Positions 1 through 10,108 of a DNA stretch of 64,000 nt are shown here, piece by piece (within the stretch, counting starts at the first letter, position 1; every line of letters begins with the position of its first letter). The notes under the pieces were generated by a model. That model was given only the letters and a program-made list of their open reading frames with translations, was not told the DNA's origin and did not search any database. The translations under genes were made by a program, and so were the position numbers. The DNA is from Tubulanus polymorphus. Lineage: Eukaryota > Nemertea > Palaeonemertea > Tubulaniformes > Tubulanidae. Where the stretch lies: contig NC_134026.1 in assembly GCF_964204645.1 (NCBI RefSeq), positions 10,628,450-10,692,449 on the forward strand, written 5' to 3'.

Positions 1-478
1 GTAATTGTATTATTCAACGCCCCCTGATGGCCACATACAAAAACCAATGACCTTGAAACTCACCAAAATCATAGAACACGTTATGGGCTACAACTTTCCA
101 ATTGAATATAGTAACACAATATGCTTAAGTATCAATTAATTGTGGAAAAAACTTTTTCCCACCTACGAATGAGTACTGATGACACCAAGATGGTCGCCAA
201 TTGCGTCATAATTGGCTGATCAAAAATACCTGTCCCAGGTATAAAACATCCCTCTGTAAAGAATATCCATCAGCAATTGCAATGAGAAATGGCAAACCAG
301 TAGGAAGCTACAAGACCTAGAATTCTGGCCAAAATTGACATTTTTGGGCACTAAAAAGGTCATAGGACGGCCATCTTGAGTCAGATCGACCCAATTTTCT
401 TATGCTGATGGGCCTTTGGTAGATTCAAATATAAACGAAAGATCAAGGTAATTGATCAAAGCGTTTTCAAAATTTTCT
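1..478 (+). mobile_element. Cassette B copy 0, truncated at both ends
   Basis: The window opens inside the last ~150-bp internal repeat of cassette B (the copy beginning near 15) and runs through its body. It breaks off at about 475, just after the GATCAAAGCG stretch, and passes directly into satellite. The distal third of the cassette (GACG microsatellite and 3' hairpin) is missing, and so is the foldback palindrome found in copies 1-4. A deletion or recombination between cassette and satellite is the simplest explanation. Confidence 0.75.
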
Positions 479-3400
479 TTGGCCGACAAAACCAAAATAA
501 TAAATTGTCGCGGGCAATAAAACCAAAATAATGAATTGTCTCGTGCGACAAAACCAAAATAATGAATTGTCGCGGGCAATAAAACCAAAATAATGAATTA
601 TCGCGGGCGATAAAACCAAAATATTGAATTGTCGCGGGCGATAAAACCAAAATAATGAATTGTCGCGGGCGACAAAACCAAAAAAAAAAATTGTCGCGGG
701 CGACAAAAACAAAATATAAAACCAAAATAATGAATTGTCGTGGGCGTCAAAACCAAAAGAAGAATTGTCGCGGGCGACAAAACCAAAATAATGAATTGTC
801 GCTGGAGATAAAACCAAAGTAATGAATTGTCGTGGGTGATAAAACCAAAAAAAGAATTGTGGGGGCAACAAAACCAAAATAATGAATTGTCGCGGGCGAC
901 AAAACCAAAATGGTGAATTGTCACGGGCGACAAAACCAAAAAAAGAATTGTCGGGGCGACAAAACCAAAATAATGAATTATCGCGGGCGACAAAACCAAA
1001 ATGAAGAATTGTCCAGGCGACAAAACCAAAATGGTGAATTGTCGCGGGCGACAAAACCAAAATAATGAATTGTCGCGGGCGATAAAACCAAAATGATGAA
1101 TTGTCTCGGGCGACAAAACCAAAATAATGAATTGTCGCGGGCGATAAAACCAAAATGATGAATTGTCTCGGGCGACAAAACCAAAATAATGAATTGTCGC
1201 GGGCGATAAAACCAAAATAATGAATTATCGCGGGCGATAAAACCAAAATATTGAATTGTCGCAGGCGATTAAACCAAAATATTGAATTGTCGCGGGCGAA
1301 AAAAACAAAAAAAAATTGTCGCGGGCGACTCAAACAAAATATAAAACCAAATAATGAATTGTCGCGGGCGACAAAACCAAAAAGAAGAATTGTCGCGGGC
1401 GACAAAACCAAAAAGAAGAATTGTCGCGGGCGACAAAACCAAAATAATGAATTGTCGCTGGAGATAAAACCAAAGTAATGAATTGTCGCAGGCGACAAAA
1501 CCAAAATATTGAATTGTCGCGGGCGATAAAACCAAAATGATGAATTGTCTCGGGCGACAAAACCAAAATAATGAATTGTCGCGGGCGATAAAACCAAAAT
1601 AATGAATTATCGCGGGCGATAAATCCAAAATATTGAATTGTCGCAGGCGACAAAACCAAAATAATGAATTGTCGCTGGAGATAAAACCAAAGTAATGAAT
1701 TGTCGTGGGTGATAAAACCAAAAAAAGAATTGTGGGGGCAACAAAACCAAAATAATGAATTGTCGCGGGCGACAAAACCAAAATGGTGAATTGTCACGGG
1801 CGACAAAACCAAAAAAAGAATTGTCGGGGCGACAAAACCAAAATAATGAATTATCGCGGGCGACAAAACCAAAATGGTGAATTGTCCAGGCGACAAAACC
1901 AAAATGGTGAATTGTCGCGGGCGACAAAACCAAAATAATGAATTGTCGCGGGCGATAAATCTAAAATGATGAATTGTCTCGGGCGACAAAACCAAAATAA
2001 TGAATTGTCGCGGGCGATAAAACCAAAATGATGAATTGTCTCGGGCGACAAAACCAAAATAATGAATTGTCGCGGGCGATAAAACCAAAATAATGAATTA
2101 TCGCGGGCGATAAAACCAAAATATTGAATTGTCGCAGGCGATTAAACCAAAATATTGAATTGTCGCGGGCGACAAAACCAAAAAAAAATTGTCGCGGGCG
2201 ACTCAAACAAAATATAAAACCAAATAATGAATTGTCGCGGGCGACAAAACCAAAAAGAAGAATTGTCGCGGGCGACAAAACCAAAAAGAAGAATTGTCGC
2301 GGGCGACAAAACCAAAATAATGAATTGTCGCTGGAGATAAAACCAAAGTAATGAATTGTCGCAGGCGACAAAACCAAAATATTGAATTGTCGCGGGCGAC
2401 ACAACCAAAATGGTGAATTGTCGCGGGCGACAAAACCAAACTTATGAATTGTCGCGGGCGACAAAACCAAAAAAAGAATTGTCGGGGCGACAAAACCAAA
2501 ATAATGAATTGTCGCGGGCGATAAAACCAAAATAATGAATTGTCGCGGGCGATAAAACCAAAATAATGAATTGTCGCGGGCGACAAAACCAAAATGGTGA
2601 ATTGTCGCGGGCGACAAAAAAAAATGGTGAATTGTCCAGGCGACAAAACCAAAATGGTGAATTGTCGCGGGCGACAAAACCAAAATAATGAATTGTCGCG
2701 GGCGATAGAACCAAAATAATGAATTGTCTCGGGCGACAAAACCAAAATAATGAATTGTCGCGGGCGATAAAACCAAAATAATGAATTATCGCGGGCGATA
2801 AAACCAAAATATTGAATTGTCGCGGGCGATTAAACCAAAAAGAAGAATTGTCGCGGGCGACAAAACCAAAGTAATGAATTGTCGCGGGCGATAAAACCAA
2901 AATACTGAATTGTCGCGGGTGACAAAACCAAACTAATGAATTGTCGCGGGCGACAAAACCAAAAAAAGAATTGTCGGGGCAACAAAACCAAAATAATGAA
3001 TTGTCGCGGGCGATAAAACCAAAATAATGAATTGTCGCGGGTGACAAAACCAAAATGGTGAATTGTCGCGGGCGACAAAACCAAAATGATGAATTGTCTC
3101 GGGCGACAAAACCAAAATAATGAATTGTCGCCGGCGATAAAACCAAAATAATGAATTATTGCGGGCGATTAAACCAAAATATTGAATTGTCGCGGGCGAT
3201 TAAACCAAAATAATGAATTGTCGCGGACGACAAAATTAAAATATTGAATTGTCGCGGGCGACAAAACCAAAATATTGAATTGTCGCGGGCGACAAAACCA
3301 AAAAAAATTGTCGCGGGCGACTAAAACAAAATATAAAACCAAAATAATGAATTGTCGCGGGCGACAAAACCAAAAAGAAGAATTGTCGCGGGCGACAAAA

Positions 3401-6400
3401 CCAAAAAGAAGAATTGTCGCGGGCGACAAAACCAAAATAATGAATTGTCGCTGGAGATAAAACCAAAGTAATGAATTGTCGTGGGCGATAAAACCAAAAT
3501 ATTGAATTGTCGCGGGCAATTAAACCAAAAAGAAGAATTGTCGCGGGCGACAAAACCAAAATAATGAATTGTCGCTGGAGATAAAACCAAAGTAATGAAT
3601 TGTCGTGGGCGATAAAACCAAAATATTGAATTGTCGCGGGTGACAAAACCAAAATATTGAATTGTCTCGGGCGACAAAACCAAAATAATGAATTTTCGCG
3701 GGCGATAAAACCAAAATAATGAATTATCGCGGGCGATAAAACCAAAATATTGAATTGTCGCGGGCGATTAAACCAAAAAGAAGAATTGTCGCGGGCGACA
3801 AAACCAAAATAATGAATTGTCGCTGGAGATAAAACCAAAGTAATGAATTGTCGCGGGCGATAAAACCAAAATACTGAATTGTCGCGGGTGTCAAAACCAA
3901 ACTAATGAATTGTCGCGGGCGACAAAACCAAAAAAAGAATTGTCGGGGCAACAAAACCAAAATAAAGAATTGTCGCGGGCGATAAAACCAAAATAATGAA
4001 TTGTCGCGGGTGACAAAACCAAAATGGTGAATTGTCGCGGGCGACAAAACCAAAATGATGAATTGTCTCGGGCGACAAAACCAAAATAATGAATTGTCGC
4101 CGGCGATAAAACCAAAATAATGAATTATTGCGGGCGATTAAACCAAAATATTGAATTGTCGCGGGCGATTAAACCAAAATAATGAATTGTCGCGGACGAC
4201 AAAATTAAAATATTGAATTGTCGCGGGCGACAAAACCAAAATATTGAATTGTCGCGGGCGACAAAACCAAAAAAAAATTGTCGCGGGCGACTAAAACAAA
4301 ATATAAAACCAAAATAATGAATTGTCGCGGGCGACAAAACCAAAAAGAAGAATTGTCGCGGGCGACAAAACCAAAAACAAGAATTGTCGCGGGCGACAAA
4401 ACCAAAATAATGAATTGTCGCTGGAGATAAAACCAAAGTAATGAATTGTCGTGGGCGATAAAACCAAAATACTGAATTGTCGCGGGTGACAAAACCAAAC
4501 TAATGAATTGTCGCGGGCGACAAAACCAAAAAAAGAATTGTCGGGGCAACAAAACCAAAATAATGAATTGTCGCGGACGACAAAATTAAAATATTGAATT
4601 GTCGCGGGCGACAAAACCAAAATATTGAATTGTCGCGGGCGACAAAACCAAAAAAAAAAATGTCGCGGGCGAGTAAAACAAAATATAAAACCAAAATAAT
4701 GAATTGTCGCGGGCGACAAAACCAAAAAGAAGAATTGTCGCGGGCGACAAAACCAAAATAATGAATTGTCGCTGGAGATAAAACCAAAGTAATGAATTGT
4801 CGTGGGCGATAAAACCAAAATACTGAATTGTCGCGGGTGACAAAACCAAACTAATGAATTGTCGCGGGCGACAAAACCAAACTAATGAATTGTCGCGGGC
4901 GATAAAACCAAAATAATGAATTGTCGCGGGTGACAAAACCAAAATAATGAATTGTCGCGGGTGACAAAACCAAAATGGTGAATTGTCGCGGGCGACAAAA
5001 CCAAAATGGTGAATTGTCGTGGGCGACAAAACCAAAATAAAGAATTGTCGCGGGCGACAAAACCAAAAGGGTGAATTGTCCAGGTGACAAAACCAAAATG
5101 GTGAATTGTCGCCGGCGATAAAACCAAAATAATGAATTATTGCGGGCGATTAAACCAAAATATTGAATTGTCGCGGGCGATTAAACCAAAATAATGAATT
5201 GTCGCGGACGACAAAATTAAAATATTGAATTGTCGCGGGCGACAAAACCAAAATATTGAATTGTCGCGGGCGACAAAACCAAAAAAAAATTGTCGCGGGC
5301 GACTAAAACAAAATATAAAACCAAAATAATGAATTGTCGCGGGCGACAAAACCAAAAAGAAGAATTGTCGCGGGCGACAAAACCAAAAACAAGAATTGTC
5401 GCGGGCGACAAAACCAAAATAATGAATTGTCGCTGGAGATAAAACCAAAGTAATGAATTGTCGTGGGCGATAAAACCAAAATACTGAATTGTCGCGGGTG
5501 ACAAAACCAAACTAATGAATTGTCGCGGGCGACAAAACCAAAAAAAGAATTGTCGGGGCAACAAAACCAAAATAATGAATTGTCGCGGACGACAAAATTA
5601 AAATATTGAATTGTCGCGGGCGACAAAACCAAAATATTGAATTGTCGCGGGCGACAAAACCAAAAAAAAAAATGTCGCGGGCGAGTAAAACAAAATATAA
5701 AACCAAAATAATGAATTGTCGCGGGCGACAAAACCAAAAAGAAGAATTGTCGCGGGCGACAAAACCAAAATAATGAATTGTCGCTGGAGATAAAACCAAA
5801 GTAATGAATTGTCGTGGGCGATAAAACCAAAATACTGAATTGTCGCGGGTGACAAAACCAAACTAATGAATTGTCGCGGGCGACAAAACCAAACTAATGA
5901 ATTGTCGCGGGCGATAAAACCAAAATAATGAATTGTCGCGGGTGACAAAACCAAAATAATGAATTGTCGCGGGTGACAAAACCAAAATGGTGAATTGTCG
6001 CGGGCGACAAAACCAAAATGGTGAATTGTCGCGGGCGACAAAACCAAAATAAAGAATTGTCGCGGGCGACAAAACCAAAAGGGTGAATTGTCCAGGTGAC
6101 AAAACCAAAATGGTGAATTGTCGCGGGCGACAAAACCAAAATAATGAATTGTCGCGGGCGATAAAACCAAAATGATGAATTGTCTTGGGCGACAAAACCA
6201 AAATAATGAATTGTCGCCGGCGATAAAACCAAAATAATGAATTATCGCGGGCGATTAAACCAAAATATTGAATTGTCGCGGGCGATTAAACCAAAATAAT
6301 GAATTGTCGCGGACGACAAAATTAAAATATTGAATTGTCGCGGGCGACAAAACCAAACTATAAAACCAAAATAATGAATTGTCGCGGGCGACAAAACCAA

Positions 6401-6975
6401 AAAGAAGAATTGTCGCGGGCGACAAAACCAAAAAGAAGAATTGTCGCGGGCGACAAAACCAAAATAATGAATTGTCGCTGGAGATAAAACCAAAGTAATG
6501 AATTGGCGCGGGTGATAAAACCAAAATATTGAATTGTCGCGGGCGACAAAACCAAAATATTGAATTGTCGCGGGCGACAAAACCAAACTAATGAATTGTT
6601 GCGGGCGACAAAACCAAAATAATGAATTGTCGCGGGCGATAAAACCAAAATAATGAATTGTCGCGGGCGATAAAACCAAAATAATGAATTGTCGCGGGTG
6701 ACAAAACCAAAATGGTGAATTGTCGCGGGCGACAAAACCAAAATGGTGAATTGTCGAGGGCGACAAAACCAAAATAATGAATTGTTGCGGGCGATAAAAC
6801 CAAAATATTGAATTTTCGCGGGCGACAAAACCAAAATAATGAATTGTCGCAAGCGATAAAACCAAAATAATGAATTGTCGCGGGCGATAAAACCAAAATA
6901 TTGAATTGTCGCGTGTGACAAAACCAAAATAATGAATTGTCGCGGGCGACAAAATCAAAATCATTGTTTTCTCGC
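479..6975. repeat. 31-bp satellite block S1
   Basis: About 6.5 kb, or roughly 209 monomers by length. The consensus monomer is a 16-bp dyad TTGTCGCGGGCGACAA followed by a 15-bp linker AACCAAAATAATGAA. Common variants change the linker to ATATTGAA, ATGGTGAA, AAGAAGAA or CTAATGAA, or replace the second half-site by GCGATAA, GCGATTAA or GGAGATAA. A recurring 10-11 bp insert containing AAAATATAAAACC marks composite units. The whole minus strand is open in all three frames because the monomer lacks reverse-strand stops. Confidence 0.96.
4125..6150. repeat. Nested tandem duplication of 1012 bp within S1
   Basis: The stretch starting at 4125 recurs at 5137 with the same succession of monomer variants, so about 33 monomers duplicated as one block. 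Weaker nested periods are also visible in S1: 873 bp between about 1251 and 2124, and 969 bp between about 2933 and 3902. This is the expected pattern of unequal exchange acting at several scales. Confidence 0.85.
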
Positions 6976-8384
6976 GTTATTTTAGTTTTGTCGTTTTGTC
7001 GTCATGTCGCCCTCATTTGCATATTCGTGTTTTTTTATCTTATCAGCCACCATACTAAAGCCTTAAGGTCGCGTAAAACTCGATAAACACTTCAAGCGAC
7101 ACAGCGAACGATCTCCTTTCCCCCACAGCGAGCGCTTACTCCGAATGTCAAGTGTGAGTCCAGCATACGGATAGGAGTGTGTTATATACTTGTATTTAGT
7201 AAATACCTTGTGCATTTGACAATGATCGGTATGTACTGTAGGAAATATAGAGTATTGATAAATGGTTGAAGCCCGCGGCCGAATAAAGTAATATATTCTT
7301 TTATTTTGATACCTCGTCGACATAACAGCTTTTCTCCGCCATATCTCTTCGGCCTGTTTAGTTTAGGCCTACGATTCCCCGGTACACTAAAGATTTATCT
7401 TTGTAAATACACGGTTAATTCGGTAAAGAAAAATAGGTATTGTTATACTAACTCCTTGAAACCCGCAGCCAAATCACTGGTAGTAATAAATTAATTTGTA
7501 CTCGATTTGATTCTCATGATGAGGAGAAACTCGCAGCTCATCCCCGGAACGTCGATGTAGTAACACACGTCGATTCGTCGATGTTTACGGCTCGACAGTG
7601 CTTTTAAAATCTAAAGTAGTAAATTTCCAGTGTATCGGTAATATGATTTGATGAGGAAAATGGGCTATTGTTAAAATCAGTTTGAAGACCGCGACTGAAT
7701 GTGAAGTCTGCGGCAATAAATTAGTTCATTTATACTTGAATTGATAATCGAAGTGACAGTCGGCCTGCGGGTTGATTTCGGGATGACGACTCGAAAAACA
7801 TGTCGCCCCATTGAATGGGGCTAAATTTTCGATGTTTCCAGCCCGACAGCGCTTTTGTAACGATGATTCGTGAAAAAACACGCGGGCTATTTGTAGATCT
7901 CAGTGAGCTGAACGATATTATATGGATTGTATATGAAACAGCGGTAAGGTAACAAAGCCTATGTTCTTTTGGTAAAAATAGTGTGGAAGAAAATAATAAT
8001 AAATATAGCTGCAAAGCAGCGATAACGGGTTTTCTGCACAGTCTTAGAATCCTGTCCAACGGTGGATTTCAACAAAGCATTTGATAAGGCTCAACATCAG
8101 CCATTACTAAAGAGGCTATTAGGAAACAGTATCAATGATAGGTCGCCCAAATGGCTCAGCAGTTATCTCTGAACGGAAACTTGTAACCGAAATCAACGGA
8201 ACGCCTCATCTTGGAATGAGACGGTCTAACTAGTGGAGTCACGCAAGGTAGTATCCTAAGTCGTCTTCTGTTTAATGTCCCGACAAATGACATACACAGT
8301 AATCCAAAATATACCAGACCGAGTAAATTTCCAAAACGACCTTACCACACTGTTCGACCAAAAAACTTAATGTTCCGAAAAAAC
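6976..8384. repeat. Cassette A, copy 1
   Basis: About 1.4 kb of non-satellite DNA between S1 and m1. Its first ~50 bp (about 6965-7015) resemble reverse-complement, degenerate satellite (TTTTGTCGTTTTGTCG, ATGTCGCCC), so satellite orientation flips at this junction. The middle holds two diverged ~250-bp direct repeats. Compare the CGATGTTTACGGCTCGACAG region near 7578 with CGATGTTTCCAGCCCGACAG near 7830. The right part contains the reverse-transcriptase remnant annotated separately. The open frames elsewhere in A (for example 7063-7323 and 7730-8059, minus) show no recognisable domain and are probably chance. Confidence 0.85.
8062..8300 (+). pseudogene. Non-LTR reverse-transcriptase fragment, copy 1
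   Basis: Translation from 8062 reads VDFNKAFDKAQHQPLLKRL, the DFxKAFDxVxH...LLxKL motif of LINE reverse transcriptases (palm motif A). It reaches an in-frame TGA at about 8170. From 8235, in a different frame, it reads GVTQGSILSRLLFNVPTND, the GVPQGSILGPLLFxIYxND block (fingers/palm). Stop and frameshift make it a pseudogene. The YADD catalytic box that should follow is absent because the sequence passes into satellite by about 8385. It is a passenger inside cassette A and is amplified with it. The clade cannot be assigned from about 80 codons. Confidence 0.85.
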
Positions 8385-8682
8385 CACGGGGACAAAACCA
8401 AAATAATGAATTGTCGCGGGTGACAAAACCAAAATATTGAATTGTCACGGGCGACAAAACAAAAATAATGAATTGTCGAGGGTGATAAAACCAAAATAAT
8501 GAATTGTCGCGGGCGATAAAACCACAATAATGAATTGTCGCGGGCGGTAAAACCAAAATATTGAATTGTCGCGGCGATAAAACCAAAATAATGAATTGTC
8601 GCGGACGACAAAAACAAGATATTGAATTGTTGCGTGCGACAAAACCAGAATAATGAATTGTCGTGGGCGACAAAACCAAACT
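8385..8682. repeat. Short satellite block m1
   Basis: About 9-10 monomers between cassettes A and B, more diverged than S blocks. Private variants are GTCGAGGGTGATAAAACC, CCACAATAATG and AAACAAGATATTG. It ends exactly where cassette B starts (CTAGGGGTCC). Confidence 0.9.
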
Positions 8683-8753
8683 AGGGGTCCAGGGACACCA
8701 TGCTCACTTGGGAAGTGGTTTCAAATGCTCAACAATCTAAAAATTTCAATACA

Positions 8754-9515
8754 CAACGCCCTCTAGTGACCATATACAAAAACCAATGACCTTGAAAACC
8801 ACCACAATCATAGAACATGTGAGCAGCTATGATTTTGTAATTGATTGTGAAATATGCCTCGTCACCAATTTAATTTGGAAATACTAAGTTATTCTACTAT
8901 TCAACGCCCCTGGTGACCATATGCAAAACCCAATGACCTTAAAACTCACCACAATCGTAGTACATGTCATGAAATGCAACTTTGCAATTGATCATAGTAA
9001 CAAAATATGCCTAGGTACCAATCTAATAAGGAAATACTAAGCCATTCTACTATTCAACGCCCCCTGGTGACTATATGGAATAACTAATGTCCTTAAAAAC
9101 TCACCACAATCATAGACGATGTCATGATCTACAACTTTGCAATGGATCATGGTAACAAACTATGCCTAGGTACGAATCTAATAAGGAAACACTGAGCTTT
9201 TCTACTATTCAACGCCCCCTGGTGACTATATGGAATAACTAATGTCCTTAAAAACTCACAACAATCATAGACGATGTCATGAACTACAGCTTCGCAATTG
9301 ATCATGGTAACAAAATATGCCTTGGTACAAATATAATATAGCAATACTAAGTTATTGTATTATTCAACGCCCCCTGATGGCAACATACTAAAACCAATGA
9401 CCTTGAAACTCACCAAAATCATAGAACACGTTATGGGCTACAACTTTCCAATTGAATATAGTAACACAATATGCTTAGGTATCGATTTAATGTGGGAAAA
9501 CTTTTTCCCACCTAC
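8754..9515 (+). repeat. Five ~150-bp tandem repeats of cassette B, copy 1
   Basis: Units start at about 8754, 8902, 9055, 9210 and 9365 (spacings 148, 153, 155, 155) with CAACGCCCCCTGGTGAC. Each carries AATGACCTTAAAACTCACC, then CATAGA, then GATCATGGTAACAAA and TATGCCTAGGTAC. The units are diverged from each other but are kept in register in every copy of the cassette. Confidence 0.88.
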
Positions 9516-9772
9516 GAATGAGTACTGATGACACCAAGATGGCCGCCAATTGCGTCATAATTGGCTGATCAAAAATACCTGTCCCAGGTATAAAACATCC
9601 CTCTCTAAGGAATAACCATCAGCAATTGCAATGAGAAATGGCAAACCAGTAGGAAGTTACAGGACCTAGAATTCTGGCCAAAATTGACATTTTTGGGCAC
9701 TAAAAAGGTCATAGGACGGCCATCTTGAGTCAGATCGACCCAATTTTCTTATGCTGATGGGCCTTTGGTAGA

Positions 9773-9859
9773 TTCAAATATAAACGAAAGATCAAGGTAA
9801 TTGATCAAAGCGTTGAAGACGCTTTGATCAATAACCTTGATCTTTCGTTTATATTCGAA
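9773..9859. repeat. Foldback palindrome in cassette B, copy 1
   Basis: Two ~40-bp arms (9773-9812 and 9820-9859) around a 7-nt centre TTGAAGA, with about two mismatches. The left arm is ancestral cassette sequence. The right arm is its reverse complement and replaces sequence still present in copies 5 and 6. Confidence 0.92.
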
Positions 9860-10078
9860 AATGTTTAAAAAGTGCTGATTTTGGCAAACAACAATGGCTG
9901 CCAGTCGGCCATCTTTAATCTGACAGGGCCTGATTTTGGGCTGACGATGTGTCTAGGGTAGGTACATGTATAAACCAAATATCAAGACATTACCTTGAAG
10001 CGTCTTCAAAACGTCCCAAAATACCTGGATTCCGTCTATAGACGGACGGACGGACGAAAAGTGAACACAATAGCCCGC

Positions 10079-10094
10079 TGGGACTAAAGTCCCA
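10079..10094 (+). repeat. 3'-terminal hairpin of cassette B, copy 1
   Basis: TGGGACT-AA-AGTCCCA is a perfect 7-bp stem, extendable outward to CCGC/AAGTGG with a bulge. It lies a few bases before CTGG at the satellite junction, matching the Helitron stem-loop plus CTRR layout. Copy 3 has a base change in the right arm (AAAGACCCA near 21790). Confidence 0.7.
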
Positions 10095-10108
10095 AGTGGA
10101 CTGGAAAA

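Larger units (their letters stand above)
8683..10105 (+). mobile_element. Cassette B copy 1: Helitron/HINE-like non-autonomous element
   Basis: Starts with CTAGGGGTCCAGGGACACC and ends near GTGGACTGGAAAAG. In order it contains a subterminal CACTTGGGA, five ~150-bp direct repeats, a ~500-bp body, a GACG tetranucleotide run (10041-10056), and a terminal hairpin with TCCCAAGTGGACTGG. The terminal TCCCAAGTG is the inverse of the 5' CACTTGGGA. Helentron-associated elements (HINEs) are known to combine subterminal inverted repeats, ~150-bp tandem repeats, a microsatellite and a 3' stem-loop followed by CTRR. The assignment rests on that architecture, not on a helicase gene, because none is present. 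A diverged solo copy outside the array (55575-56152, minus) shares the 5' end and shows that B is mobile. Confidence 0.68.

Noticed and set aside
1251-3460. Plus-strand frames such as NCRGRQNQNNELSRATKPK
   Set aside because: Monomer-derived. They are open only where the AATAATGAA linker is replaced by the AAGAAGAA variant.
7063-8059. Recurrent frames in cassette A (86 aa and 109 aa on minus, 62 aa on plus)
   Set aside because: They repeat only because the cassette repeats. There is no recognisable motif, and the 109-aa frame ends just as the real plus-strand RT relic begins.
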